Shown: positions 39,337 to 49,684, counted from the first letter of the stretch. The stretch: 64,000 nucleotides of DNA from Cristatella mucedo (GCA_009760855.2 WPIO01000014.1:7034501-7098500), one strand, 5' to 3'. A program made the numbers and translations. The notes: generated from the letters alone by a model not told the origin.

Positions 39337-39499
39337 ATGGCGGGCTTACGTTACAGACGGCGATCGCCGAGCGGTGGCAGCTTCCTCCTGGCTGGCGCCG
39401 GCCGCGGCGACCGCGGCGGCGATTGGCCGGCCGCCGCCGCCGCAGCGTCGTGCTGCTGCTTCTTCTTGCTGCTGGCTCTGCGGTTCGGCGTCGGTGAAG
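39337..39499 (+). CDS. Candidate first coding exon (model A) of the midkine-like gene
   Basis: The ATG at 39337 has G at -3 and G at +4. It opens a frame with an arginine-rich start followed by an alanine run and a hydrophobic core (CCCFFLLLAL, about residues 39-48), plausible as a signal peptide with a long n-region. The frame runs into a consensus donor (AAG then GTGAGC; intron begins at 39500) in phase 1. This is the phase needed by the acceptor at 42671/42672 and used by every other intron of the gene. The implied intron is 3172 nt and contains a (CT)n tract. The alternative is the 42534 start described separately. Only transcript data can decide. Confidence 0.4.
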
Positions 39500-42036
39500 G
39501 TGAGCGCGGCGCTGCGATAGCTGGGTGAGGCCGCGCGAGGCGCGCTATGCTCGCAGCGGTGCGCGCGCTACGATGTGGCGTCTGCGAGATCACAGCGAGC
39601 GATCGTCGCCGGAGCGCGGCGGGCCGGCCGGCGGGCGGGTGGGCGAGCGGGAGGAGGCCTCCGCCAGCTCCGAGGCAGCAGCGGCGAGAGCCATCTCGTC
39701 ATCTCGCGAGAGCAGCGCTCGACGGCTCTGCTCCATCTCACCATTGCAGCTCTGCCCTTACGCCGCATGCGAAGCGCGTCGGGGTTCGGCGACGCGTGTG
39801 CGCCGCTCGCGCGCCAAAGAGTTCGTTCGTTTGAGCGGCCTCCAATCGGACTAGGCAAGAGCATCGACGATCGATGGTCGGTGGACGGGTGGCAGTAGCA
39901 GAAGACGGGGGGGGGCAGGCTGGTCAGTGACGGCCGGCTGTGGCCGGCGGGGGGAGGCAAATGGGCAGCTGTGGTAGGCGGGCAGGGAGAGGGGCGACTG
40001 GTGCAGGGACGCTCTCGGCTAACCAGCTGCTGCCCCGGCACCTCTGCCGCGAGATGACGGTCAGAGCACGACGACCGCCCCTGTAGGCGGCGACGTGCCT
40101 GCGAGTTCTCGCGAAACGCAGTCGGACCGGCTCGTTTGTCGTGCGGCGACGCCTCGGTTCAGCCTGCGCTCGGGGCGAGCGATAGAGGGGCATCCTGCTG
40201 CGTGCGCAGCAGCTGGATAGCCCGCTGCCTGGCCCGGCCGCCGCCGCCGCCGGCGGCGGGTGCAGAGGGCCCCGCGAAGCGACGGAGCGAGCGCCGCTCC
40301 TGCGGCCGTTGAATTAGGTCGAGCAGCCCGGCGGCGCTCGACCAGGTGACCGTGCCAAGGTCGCAGCCGCCGCGGCTGCCGCCGCCGCCGCCGAGTTCCA
40401 GCGCGACGGATCGCAGCTTTCGGCAATCTTGAAGAGCGCGCACCTCTCTCGGCGCCGCCCGCGCGCGGTACGATCGCCGGAAGGACGCGCTGCTTCGAGT
40501 AGGCGGTGAGTCACCGCTCGCCGGTGACGCCGCAGCGGCTCGACGAAATGTGAGGAGGGGCGAGAGCGTGTTCGCGCGGGGGGCGGGCGAGCACCGACTT
40601 CAAGGCCGCCGCCGCCGCCGCCCCCGTCGCCTTCGAGCTTCCGCGCCGCCGTCGCCGTCACCGGCGTGGCTGTGGCGGCGATCGCCTCTCTCCGCGCACC
40701 GTCCTCTCTCGTTTACCCTCGCCCTCTTACTCGCCCCCGCATTCTGCCCCCACCACAGCCACCAGATGACGGGCTGCCGGCCGGCCGGCCACGGCAGAGC
40801 ATGGCGCCTTTGACCGCGGTGAGTGCACGGTGCGCGGCAACCGAACCCTCGGCGATCTGCGCCCGGGACCCAGTGCAGTAAGCGAAACTCGGTGGGCGGC
40901 CGAGGAGCGGTGAGATAAGCACGTGTTGGCGCTCATGCTTGCCAGCGAGAGAGCGGAGAGGAGAGCTGAATGGCGGCTGGCTAGAGAAAGAGCGGAGAGA
41001 GCACGCTCGTGGCTGCTAGTGACGGGGGAGGCGCAAGCGAGCGGCAGCGGAAGGGAGGAGTGAGCGAGCCGCAGTGGCGGAGCGCCTAAGCCGACCGTCT
41101 TGCGTACGCGTCTCGCGCAGGGGGGGGGGGTGGAAGTGGAGGGTAAAGTCCGCCGACAGGCCGCCGACAGGCCGCCGACAGGCCGCCGACAGGCCGCCGA
41201 CAGGCCGCCGCCGCCGACGGTGCGACTCGGTGCGGCGAGAACAGAGAGAATGGCTGAGCGCGCGACCGCCGTGGCGGCGGCGGCGTCGGCGGCGACGACG
41301 GCTTTCGTGCGCCGCGGCAGCGGACCGTTTCTTTGAGTGCTCCAGTCTCGCGAGACCGACGCGCCGAGCAGGTGGCACGAGCAGCTGCGAGCCAAAGTCC
41401 TCGCCGGCTCTCGAAGGCTCGCGGTGCGGGGTCGAGGATGCGTGGTGCGGCGGCGCGCGCCGCCGCCACCTTACGCGCCCGCTCGCACCGCGAGCGCGGC
41501 GTGGGGCATGCTTCCGCCAGATTCGGCAGGCCGGGTGCTAATGGCAATTCGAGTTTCGCGGAACGGCGTTAGCTAATCGATTGGTGTTTTTCTCCGTACT
41601 ATTTTCAACTAAATCGACTCGTTGTATCGTCCGTCACAATGGGCAGTATTGACCACCGGCTAATCTCGTGGGCGGACTCCTGCTAATGAAAGCTGTTGAC
41701 GCAAGGCGCATTCTTAGCTCTCAGAGGCAGGAATTCGTGCGATTAGGACCCGACTGCTTGAGCCCAAGCCCGAGCGGAGACAGCTAGCCCTGCGCGCAAG
41801 CTGGCGGCGAGACGCCGCTGGCGGCACCTCGGGAGCATCGTCGAGAGCTTCCGCTCCACGTTAGCCCGGCATTCGAGAACTCACTCCCCGCGATTGATGG
41901 TTGTGTCAAAGAAATCGCGCTCATATCGAGCGGCGTCAATGAACAACCCGGTTCAGCCTTCCCTTTCTCTTCTCTTTTTTGACACTCTCACGCCTCTTAT
42001 CTCTAACTCTCTCTCACTCTCTCTCACCCTTTTCTA

Positions 42037-42070
<34 letters not shown>

Positions 42071-42099
42071 TTCTATCTCTCACCGCTCTCTGTCTCCCC

Positions 42100-42130
<31 letters not shown>

Positions 42131-42231
42131 TTCTATCTCTCACCTCTCCCTGCCTACCCCTCTCTCCCTCTCTTTCCGCCTCCTCTCTTTCTATCTCTCA
42201 CCTCTCTCTGTCTCCTCTCTCTGTCTCTGTC

Positions 42232-42262
<31 letters not shown>

Positions 42263-42341
42263 GTGTCTCTGTCTCTCTGTCTTTCTCCATGTCTTTCTCC
42301 TTCTCTCTCTCTCTCTCCCTCTCCCTCTCTCTCTCCCTCTC

Positions 42342-42404
<63 letters not shown>

Positions 42405-42438
42405 TCCACCCACTCTAACTTGCTCTCAATTTCGCTCT

Positions 42439-42490
<52 letters not shown>

Positions 42491-45208
42491 CTCTCTGGTT
42501 CCCACTGTCTTCTAGTTTTCCATAACCGCTCCGATGTCGGCGCTTGGCAGGCTTCTTATGGCGTCGAGCATTCGCGTTTGCACGCTGCTGCTGCTGCTCG
42601 GTGGCGCGCCTTCGCGCTGCGAGGCGGCGAATGTTTCATCTTGCGGACTTACGGCTGTGCTCCACTTGTAGGAGCTCCTCCTCCTCCTTCCAGCGGCGAC
42701 GCCGCCGCCGGGCGATCGCTCTCGCAGCGGCAGCGGCAGCAGCAGCAGCAGCCGCCGCTGCGCCGCGGCAGCAGCATGGACCGGAGCGACCCGCTGTGCA
42801 CCGCCGAGTGGACGTTCTCGCAGTGCGTGCCTATCAACAACAAGTGCGGCCGCGGCTACAAGCTGGGCACGCGCTCGGGCGAGCTGTGCCTCCTTCTCAA
42901 GGACCTCTTCTACTGCACCGTCGACTGCGTCGAGGAGGGCGGCAAGGTCCACGTCGACGCGCTCTTCAATCGCACCAAGCGAGGCCCGCACCGCGCCGTC
43001 GGGCCCGACGTCGCCGCCGGCTCGCCCAACCCGCCCGCGCGCCTGACGGCGCCGGCGGCGGCGGCGCCGGCGCCGGCGGCCGCTACTGCCAACGACTACA
43101 GGGCGCACGTGCCGGGCAGCCAGTACTCGCAGGGTAGGCCCGCCGCCGCCGCCGCCGAAGCTCCACCGGCGCGAATCTCGAGATCTCGCGGCTGCGGCGG
43201 CGCTCGCGTACGGTCGACTTACTTTCCTCATCGGCGTAGTCTGAGAGAAGTGCCGCCTCTTCCACGCTTACCTCCCGTTCGCCAGGACGACGCGAACAGG
43301 GCGGCGGCTGCGGGGGTGAGGGGGGGGGGTCTCGGGAGCTGCTTCTGATCTGCGAGAACCCGCAGTGTAACGAGGTCACTGGTCACGAGGCCCGGCTGGC
43401 CCTAGTCGGAAGAGATTCGGCGACGCGATGCGATGGCGGAGAGGCAGCCCCTGCGGGTGCGAGCCGACGTCGCGCCACGCCGTCTGTCCACTGTCGTTCA
43501 ACCTCAGGCTAGCGATAGCGAATCCTTGAGCTCTTCGTTCTCTCGTGGCAGGTGGCTGCACGTACCGCGTCGGCAGGTGGCAGAACTGCAGCATGGCGCA
43601 TCTCACCAAACAGCGAGAGGACCGTCTCGTCGCCACCTCGGCGGCGGCGGCTGCCGGAAGCGCCGGCAGCCGGTGCCTGCCGACGAAGACCGTCGAAATG
43701 GACTGCACGCTGCTCGAGCTCGAGCCAGCGAGTAAGAGGCGGGCGCCGGAGAGCGGCGGAAGAGTCGCCGCGGCGCGCGTTCGCGCGCGAGCAGCTCCCT
43801 CTGAAGATTCCGCTGTTGTCTGCCTTCTGGCCTCTGCTCTGTCTCGCGAGCGCGCGCGCTAGCGCTCTGTCATCTCCACCTCCTCGCTGTCGCGCTCTCT
43901 CCTCTTCTCTCGCTTCTTCTCCTTCCGCCTATCTGTTCAACTCTGCCTGTCTGTCCCACTCTATCCGTCGATCTGTCTGTGTGTCTGTCTGTGTGTCTGT
44001 CTGTCCATCTCTCTTTCCGTGTTTTCCCTCGCGCCTGTCTGTCCCCGGTCTCTCTCATCAAGTACCGGACACACTCTGTCCGACTGTCCACTCGCGTCGC
44101 ATTCGGTCTCGGTCTCCACGCAACCTGTAACGCCCTCGTTCTCTGCCTATCGCGTCTCTGCCTATCGCGTCTCTGCCTATCGCGCCCCCGCTTCGTTTGG
44201 CGCGGCCATTCTTTCCTTGCCCGCCCACCCACCCACCCGCCTACTCATCCACCGCGTCGCGAGCCGCTTTTTCGCTGCGGCCTTCGCTGCTTGCGAAGAC
44301 GCTAATCGCCTTGGTTCGAACTCGACAGAGTGTCGCTACGCGGCTGGCAAATGGAGCAAGTGTGACCTGAAGACGAGAAAGCGGACGCAGCTGAAAAAGC
44401 TCTCGGTTGGCAATCCGGCGCAATGCGGCACCGAGATCCGCGTGCAGCGGCCGTGCTACACCAAGTCCGGCGAAGGTGAGCGCAGCGCCCGGCGCCGGCC
44501 GAGACGCCGAGCGTACCCCCTCCCTCCCTCCTTCCCTCCCTCCCTCCACCCACCCGCCCGCCCGCCCACTACAATCGGTCGGTTGCTGACCTGGTCGGCT
44601 CCCTGCGTAATTGCCGCAGGCGGTGCGTCGCGGCTGAGGCGGCGGCGGCGGCGGTCGAGGAGGTCGTACCCGGCTCTCGGCGCGATCCGTACGCCGCGTC
44701 GCCTGCTCGCGCGCGGCGACCGCAAAGTCTGGCCCGGTGCAGCCCTCGCCGCGGCCGCCGCCGCACTCCCAGGCGGCGCCAACTGGGCGCCGGTTCACCT
44801 TGAGCGCTATCATTTACGCATTTTCACTCCGGTTAGACGCCTTCGCCGCATTATCCAAGCCGCGCCCTCCCGCTGCCTCCCGAGTGCTCGATCCTTTTCC
44901 GCCATTTCCCGAGATAACAAATCATTCGGGTGGGCGTAGCTCTTGCGAGCCATTCCCGCCGTCTCATGCGCGGCTCGCAGGTCTGCGCCGTACTTGCTTG
45001 CCGTCGGTGCCGGCAACCGCTTCGAGGCTAACTTCACAGTCGCGCGCGTTCGTTTCCAGAGCGTTGCTTCTACGGTCAGTGGAGCGAATGGAGCCCGTGC
45101 GCCAACAGCGTTAAACTGAAGAGGCGTAAGGTGCTGTACGGACAATCGTGCGACAAGACAACCAGGACGGCCAGCTGCCATCCGCGCGCCGCCGCTTCGA
45201 GCGGCTAG
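39337..45208 (+). CDS. Midkine/pleiotrophin-family secreted growth factor, four-domain, five-exon model (whole gene)
   Basis: The model joins 39337-39499, 42672-43133, 43552-43731, 44329-44475 and 45060-45208, giving 366 codons plus a TAG stop; all junctions are GT-AG and phase 1. Known family role: secreted heparin- and proteoglycan-binding cytokines acting outside the cell in growth, neurite outgrowth and development. Seen here: an N-type domain with six cysteines at almost exactly the midkine/pleiotrophin spacing, then three C-type domains with four cysteines each, each on its own exon, with lysine/arginine patches suited to heparin binding. Vertebrate members have two domains, so four is an expansion. 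The last four exons are firm. Exon 1 is only a candidate. Assignment to MDK versus PTN is not meaningful outside vertebrates, so no symbol is given. Confidence 0.85.
40819..41959. other. CpG-rich DNA upstream of the midkine-like gene
   Basis: It begins with a strong consensus donor (GCG then GTGAGT at 40819), which could end a 5' untranslated exon of the midkine-like gene. It also holds the 11-bp minisatellite. Frames up to 222 codons on the minus strand overlap these repeats and are not credible. Confidence 0.5.
41150..41215. repeat. 11-bp minisatellite
   Basis: Five exact copies of CCGCCGACAGG (41150-41204) plus a partial copy, inside intron 1 of model A. Confidence 0.92.
41960..42488. repeat. 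(CT)n array upstream of domain 1
   Basis: About 530 bp of CT with other pyrimidine interruptions on the + strand. It directly precedes the acceptor at 42515 and could act as an extended polypyrimidine tract. Confidence 0.95.
42534..42600 (+). CDS. Alternative first coding segment (model B): signal-peptide-like ORF just upstream of domain 1
   Basis: The ATG at 42534 (with a second in-frame ATG at 42558) encodes a textbook signal-peptide shape: a short polar start, then V-C-T followed by five leucines, then G-G-A-P-S. It follows a good acceptor (polypyrimidine tract ending CTTCTAG at 42515), and a strong donor (GCG then GTGAGT at 40819) lies upstream as a possible 5' exon end. The problem is frame: read straight through, this ORF stops at TAG 42669-42671 and is out of frame with domain 1. 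A 71-nt intron 42601-42671 (phase 1) would fix the frame, but its donor (GTGGCG) is weak. An indel in the assembly is another explanation. Confidence 0.35.
42672..43133 (+). CDS. Midkine-like gene exon 2: N-type six-cysteine domain plus linker
   Basis: The acceptor is CTTGTAG and the donor AGG then GTAGGC; both ends are phase 1. The N-terminal part is proline-, serine- and glutamine-rich (RQRQQQQQ). The domain spans 42797-42928. Its cysteines fall at relative positions 1, 10, 17, 31, 40 and 44, against 1, 9, 16, 30, 39 and 43 in vertebrate pleiotrophin. It retains the E-W, C-V-P, C-G-G and G-T-R-G-E-C landmarks. A long linker follows, rich in Ala, Pro and Gly, with one N-glycosylation sequon (N-R-T) soon after the domain. 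The frame is open upstream to 42578, so the true 5' edge could differ from 42672. Confidence 0.88.
43134..43551 (+). other. Intron 2 of the midkine-like gene
   Basis: 418 nt between donor GTAGGC and acceptor GTGGCAG, phase 1. GC-rich, with no repeat recognised. The frame of exon 2 remains open for about 200 nt into it by composition alone. Confidence 0.8.
43552..43731 (+). CDS. Midkine-like gene exon 3: first C-type domain, with a poly-alanine insertion
   Basis: 180 nt, phase 1 at both ends; donor GCGA then GTAAGA. The domain runs from C-T-Y-R-V-G-R-W to E-M-D-C. Cysteines are at relative positions 1, 11, 40 and 50. Spacings of 10 on both outer sides match the C-type domain of pleiotrophin. 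The central loop is 28 residues, against 21 in human pleiotrophin, and the extra length coincides with a run of five alanines and a glycine/serine stretch. This is probably a tolerated loop expansion coded by GCG repeats. Being a symmetric 1-1 exon, it could be skipped or duplicated without a frameshift. Confidence 0.87.
43732..44328 (+). other. Intron 3 of the midkine-like gene, with a 15-bp tandem repeat
   Basis: 597 nt, phase 1, ending in TCGACAG. It contains CT/GT-rich DNA and three copies of a 15-bp unit (TCTCTGCCTATCGCG) at about 44141-44183. No coding signal. Confidence 0.8.
44329..44475 (+). CDS. Midkine-like gene exon 4: second C-type domain
   Basis: 147 nt, phase 1 at both ends; donor AAG then GTGAGC. 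This is the closest match to the canonical C-type domain: C-R-Y-x3-K-W-x2-C-D-L-K-T, with cysteines at relative positions 1, 11, 32 and 42 (human pleiotrophin 1, 11, 33 and 43). The D-L-x-T motif after the second cysteine and the basic patch KTRKRTQLKK are the heparin-binding features of this domain. The upstream frame is open for hundreds of bases by chance. The acceptor was chosen at 44328/44329 because it restores phase 1 and starts immediately before the first cysteine. Confidence 0.9.
44476..45059 (+). other. Intron 4 of the midkine-like gene
   Basis: 584 nt, phase 1, ending in a strong acceptor (CGTTTCCAG). It starts with a CTCC/CCCG-rich low-complexity stretch (about 44515-44570) and a CGG-rich stretch near 44638-44656. 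Confidence 0.8.
45060..45208 (+). CDS. Midkine-like gene exon 5: third C-type domain (short) and stop
   Basis: The terminal exon begins in phase 1 and ends at TAG 45206-45208. Cysteines are at relative positions 1, 12, 29 and 38, so the central loop (16 residues) is shorter than in the other C-type domains. The W-S-E-W-S-P-C sequence matches the W-x2-W-x2-C signature of thrombospondin type 1 repeats, the structural class to which midkine domains are related. A basic cluster (KLKRRK) follows the second cysteine. Only about ten residues follow the last cysteine, so the lysine-rich tail typical of vertebrate midkine is absent. Confidence 0.88.
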
Positions 45209-45220
45209 CCGCAGTCCGAC

Positions 45221-45268
45221 CCATGCACCGACCCATGCACCGACCCATGCACCGACCCATGCACCGAC
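45221..45268. repeat. 12-bp minisatellite
   Basis: Four exact copies of CCATGCACCGAC beginning 12 bp after the stop codon of the midkine-like gene. A (GGC)n run follows at about 45285-45308. Confidence 0.93.
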
Positions 45269-45946
45269 AGCGGTCGAGAAGTTGGCGGCGGCGGCGGCGG
45301 CGGCGGCGCGCTCGCGTCGGACAGAGGCAATGCAATGCCGCGCGACGCCCGCCCGCCCGCCTACCCACGCCTCCGGCCATCTCGCGCGGCGCGTCCGGAG
45401 ACGAATCTCTTAGCATTGCCGCGTCGGTGGCGTACGGTGGCCGCGAAAAAGACGCACGATCGCGCTCTGCTCGCCAAGCGAGCGAGAGCCGACGCGCTGT
45501 CGCGACCAGGCGACGTGGCGTCGCGGCGGCGGCACACAACTGCCCGCTCGCTCGACGGAGCTCGGCGGCCGACAGTCGCGCCACTTTGCTCCCGCGCTTG
45601 GCGCGCCTTTGCGAGAGCAGTTCAGCTGCCGGCGGATCGAGTCCACGTCGACGGACAGCACGGCCGAACCGGCCGACCAGCACTCGCTACCGGCAGTGAA
45701 CTGGTGCGGCGGCGGCGGCGGGTTTGGCGGCGAGTTCTTCTCTGGTCGCCGCCGCTGCCGCCGGCGGGCGAGCTGGAAATAGTCGTGCCGGTCGCCGCCG
45801 CAGTCAGGTGGCAGCGATTTGTGCCAAGCACTTTTTTCAGCGGCATCAATTGCCGAACACTTTTTAGCTCAGCTCAGCTCGCTGGGTGCGTGAGAACGCT
45901 CGGTCTTGCTGCTGTGATTCTTCGAGAAGTGTATTTATTATTTTGA

Positions 45947-45952
45947 TATAAA
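45947..45952 (+). terminator. Possible polyadenylation signal of the midkine-like gene
   Basis: TATAAA, a known variant hexamer, is followed by a T-rich stretch at about 45960-45967. It lies 740 nt after the stop codon and at the end of the CpG-rich block. No AATAAA was seen between the stop and this point. Confidence 0.25.
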
Positions 45953-46149
45953 GTTAATCGTTCTTTTTTGCATAGTCGCGAGTGCCGCTCGCAGTTGGCT
46001 TCGAGCGACTGTGGCAGAAAAGCTTCGGCCCTGTGCCAGTATCGCAGGCGACAGCGCGGCGGGCGGCGCTAGAACATGGCGGCCGCCGTCGAGACACTCG
46101 CGTCGCTCTTCGGTACGCTGGCGACCCGGCGATCGGCGGAGCGCCCGGT

Positions 46150-46164
46150 TCCGAGACAGAGAGG

Positions 46165-46242
<78 letters not shown>

Positions 46243-46451
46243 GAGAGACAGAGAGACAGAGAGGGTAAGAGAGACAGACAGACAGAGAGACAGAGAGACA
46301 GAGAGGGTAAGAGAGAGAGACAGAGAGACAGAGACAGAGACAGAGAGGGTAAGAGAGAGAGAGAGAGACAGAGAGACACAGAGAGAGACAGAGACAGAGA
46401 CAGAGGCAGACAGAGAGAGACAGAGAGACAGAGAGGGTGAGAGAGAGAGAC

Positions 46452-46498
<47 letters not shown>
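46150..46498. repeat. (GA)n/(GACA)n array
   Basis: About 350 bp, with a recurring AGAGGGTAAGAGAGA segment spaced irregularly. Confidence 0.95.
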
Positions 46499-46501
<3 letters not shown>

Positions 46502-47984
46502 CGCTGCTGGTGTGGCAGCGGCCAAGATCAGCCACTTCTCTCGGAGCGCCAACTGTCTAACCTGCGACTCGCTCCTGTCGCATTCCCTGCGATATTAACA
46601 AAGTCGGCCGGAGTCGCCACTCAAGGGGAACTGGCTAGGAGTTGCGCGTGCAGCGAAAGTGCTCGACGGCACTTCGCTGCCGGCCGCCATCGGCTCACTC
46701 TGCGTTCGAACGCCTCAACCTCTTCGGCAGACGACGCCAATCTTCACAGGGGCGCTGCAGAAGCCAGTCGCCCACTGTATCAGCCTTAGCACGTGGCTGG
46801 TGATGCGAGACGCCTAGAGCATTCCGTCATCAGCTGCGCAATGATACTTGGCTGGATTCCGCGCTTCGCCGGTCGCCTGTCGTATGTTGGACGGCTGTGG
46901 TCGGTGGGCGTTCACGCCCCGGCTGCCGATCGCGCAAAAGACCACTGAAACCAATATCCGAAAGCTCAATGAAAGTTTCGACACTGTGGCGTCGCAGACA
47001 GCAGGCTTTGTTGCGTTCGCGTTTCTCTTCCTCCTCTCTTTCTCTCTGTCGCTGTCCCCCTACGCTTTCTCTCTCCATCCGCGCTCTATTTCTTGCCCTT
47101 TATCGCGCACTATATTGCCGTCTTTCATTTGCGCCGTAGTTTCTTCATCTCTCGCCGCTTCTATATTTTTTTCCACGCAATCTCCCGCTACTGGGGGCCC
47201 TATCCCAGTTATCTCCCCATTCATTTCTTCCCCTGCGTGTCTCTTTCTGACTCTAGAAGCAGTCTTGATAGTACGCGAGCCGCACGCTGCGAGTGCGCGC
47301 GGCGCGGCTTCGCAGTCCCGCGAGACGAGTCACGTGTCCATCTACGACGCTACTGGTCGACCTGCCGAAACGTCAACTTCCGGCTGGCGCTTACGCTGAG
47401 AGCGTCCATAATCGCCAGCCGCCGGCTAACGGTACCGCAAAGCATAGAAGCGCCCGCTCGGAATGGACTGCCAGCAGACGCCCGGATGTAAGATAGAAAA
47501 GCTGTTCAATGTGCGTGTAAAAGAATAATGCGAATGCACTAGAGCGGCTGAGCGACGGGGGGGGGGAGCCTTCCGTGCCAACGGCGCCTTGACAGATAAA
47601 CTACGAGTGCCTTCAGAGCTGGCGACAGATAAAGCTTTTGCACTGATGATTGACAGTGCAAACGCGCTTCGACAATCGTACGCGGAAATGCAGATTTTGT
47701 TCATGCAGCCGACTCCGCCTCTCTATTTCCAGTCGTCCTTGGCCCTACTTCTTTCCAACACACTCTCCTCCTCACCTTGACCTCCCCCGCCAATTTAGCT
47801 TCCCATATAGACGCAAGTGTTTGAGCGCAAATATGGACGAACTTCTGCCATTGGGTTTTTAAGTGCTGTAGCACCTCTGCAGAGTGTCAGAGCGCTACGA
47901 TGGAAGCAGGCAGGTTATAGTATTGCCGTTCTTGTCGGTTCAGCCCGCAGCTCATCCTTCGACCGTTGGCGAAGAAGCTTTTGG
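46499..47984. other. No gene recognised
   Basis: Moderate GC. Frames up to 183 codons (46848-47399, +) are Ser/Leu/Arg-rich with a pyrimidine-rich core. No domain seen. Confidence 0.45.
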
Positions 47985-48795
47985 TGCGCAGGTCCTTGAC
48001 TGCGAAATCTACCTCCGCATTTCTTACGAAACGACCTCGTCTGCTGCCAAACCTAACTCTTGCTTTCCAGCCGTTCTGTGCTGCTACGTCCGCGCTTCAG
48101 CAGCAGCTTCAGCAGGCATTCAGCAGTATTGTTTGTGGGTGTACAACATTACGACCGAGATACGAGATACACACTAAAAGCAGCAAGCTGCCTCGCAGTT
48201 GCCATATCAGAGCTGCACTTCTCGCCGACGTCTCACAGAGTCCCTCAATCGTGCAGCGGATCTTCTTCAAGGTCGTATGTCGCCCTCTTTCAGGTCCCTT
48301 CGTTCTCTGGCTCCAGCCTGCCTCAGATCTACTCAGATCTATATCATATCTACTGCCCTACCACGCTAAGCATCGTACCGCCAGCTCTTCTGACTCTAAT
48401 CGTTTAGCTATGCCTCGAACGAGCCACAAATCCTTCGGAGAAGCGGCCTCTAGTTCGAATCCTCCGAAAGCCTGGAACTCACTACCAACTGGCAAAACGA
48501 CATCCCATGACTTGAAGACATTTAAAAGAAGCTAAAATTGCACCTAATCCTCACAGCATTTGATGCGTCCCTGTGATTTGCCCTCTGTCTGCTTGCGTGG
48601 GCTGACACCGTGCATGCTACGGCTAACCTTATTTACATAATGAAACAGTGCATGATATCCCTAACCATGTTAGGCTAGTTGGCATGCATGCTATCACTAA
48701 TCATTTGACCATGCCTCCTGTACAGCGTATTGTAAGTGCCTAGTTCAATTTAGTTCTGAGCGTGCTACGCAAACGTGTTATTATTATTAATAATT
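47985..48795 (+). mobile_element. LINE family 1 fragment, degenerate
   Basis: Plus strand. Traces of the thumb region and C-terminal end (P-R-T-S-H-K-S-F-G, P-K-A-W-N-S-L-P at about 48410-48490) precede the tail with GCATGCTA repeats and a (TTA)n end at about 48778-48790. Confidence 0.75.
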
Positions 48796-49453
48796 AAGTC
48801 CGAACGGCTCGTCACCTATTTCTTCAGACAATCTTCCAATGCTTCTCACGTTCTCGTACCGTCATACTAATGCCGTTAGCTGCTGCTGATATACCGAATG
48901 CCACTTGCCTTGCATGCCAAGAGACACTTTTCTAGCTTAACAGCCACCTCACCTCGTCTGGGCTTTACCAAATTGCAGACGAATCGTCGCAGACACAACA
49001 GTCCAATGGGAAAACTCGCCGGTGCATTGCCCGACACGTCAACAGTTCGTAGTTACTGTCACCGAGTCTCATCGCGCGTGGTCGACACCGAAGTCGCACC
49101 AGCAGTGCTCAGAGAGTGGGCCGTGGGACTCAGTCGTGTAACGCACTACCATTGAGCAGCTTGAACGCTACGCTTCCTCAGAAGAATGAGAGAGACATTC
49201 TCGGCCTCCCATTTAATTTCGCGCACTAACCGCCTGAGCTGTCTTCCTCATAGCGCTCGTGAACATCGGGCAAGTCGCCAGCATGAATTACGAAGGCTGC
49301 CGCTCCAGGTGACACTATAAATTCCTTTAGAGTGCCAGTCCGGTCATGCCCGTCATAGCGGATTTATTGGTAATGCGATCGTGAGTCAGACCAGCGAACT
49401 CACAGACCGAACGACCGTGTCTAATAAAGGGGTCGACGACGGAGAAGCTGGGA
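48796..49453. other. No gene recognised
   Basis: Unique-looking DNA with one 85-codon + frame without a domain. Confidence 0.5.
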
Positions 49454-49481
49454 AGAGAGAGAGAGAGCGAGAAAGAGAGAC

Positions 49482-49538
<57 letters not shown>

Positions 49539-49605
49539 GAAAGAGAGAGACATAGAGAGAAAGATCGAGAGACATAAAGATATAGATATAGATATAGATA
49601 GAGAT

Positions 49606-49680
<75 letters not shown>

Positions 49681-49684
49681 GAGC
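49454..49684. repeat. (GA)n array with internal (GATA)n
   Basis: About 230 bp; GATATA/GATAGA units at about 49575-49615. Confidence 0.95.

Noticed and set aside
42668..42693. A 26-nt intron joining the 42534 signal-peptide ORF to domain 1 (GTAGGA to TTCCAG)
   Set aside because: The phase would fit, but 26 nt is far below normal metazoan intron size.
42512..43231. 239-codon minus frame opposite exon 2 of the midkine-like gene
   Set aside because: It is the antisense shadow of GC-rich coding sequence. The cysteine spacing and splice phases support the + strand only.
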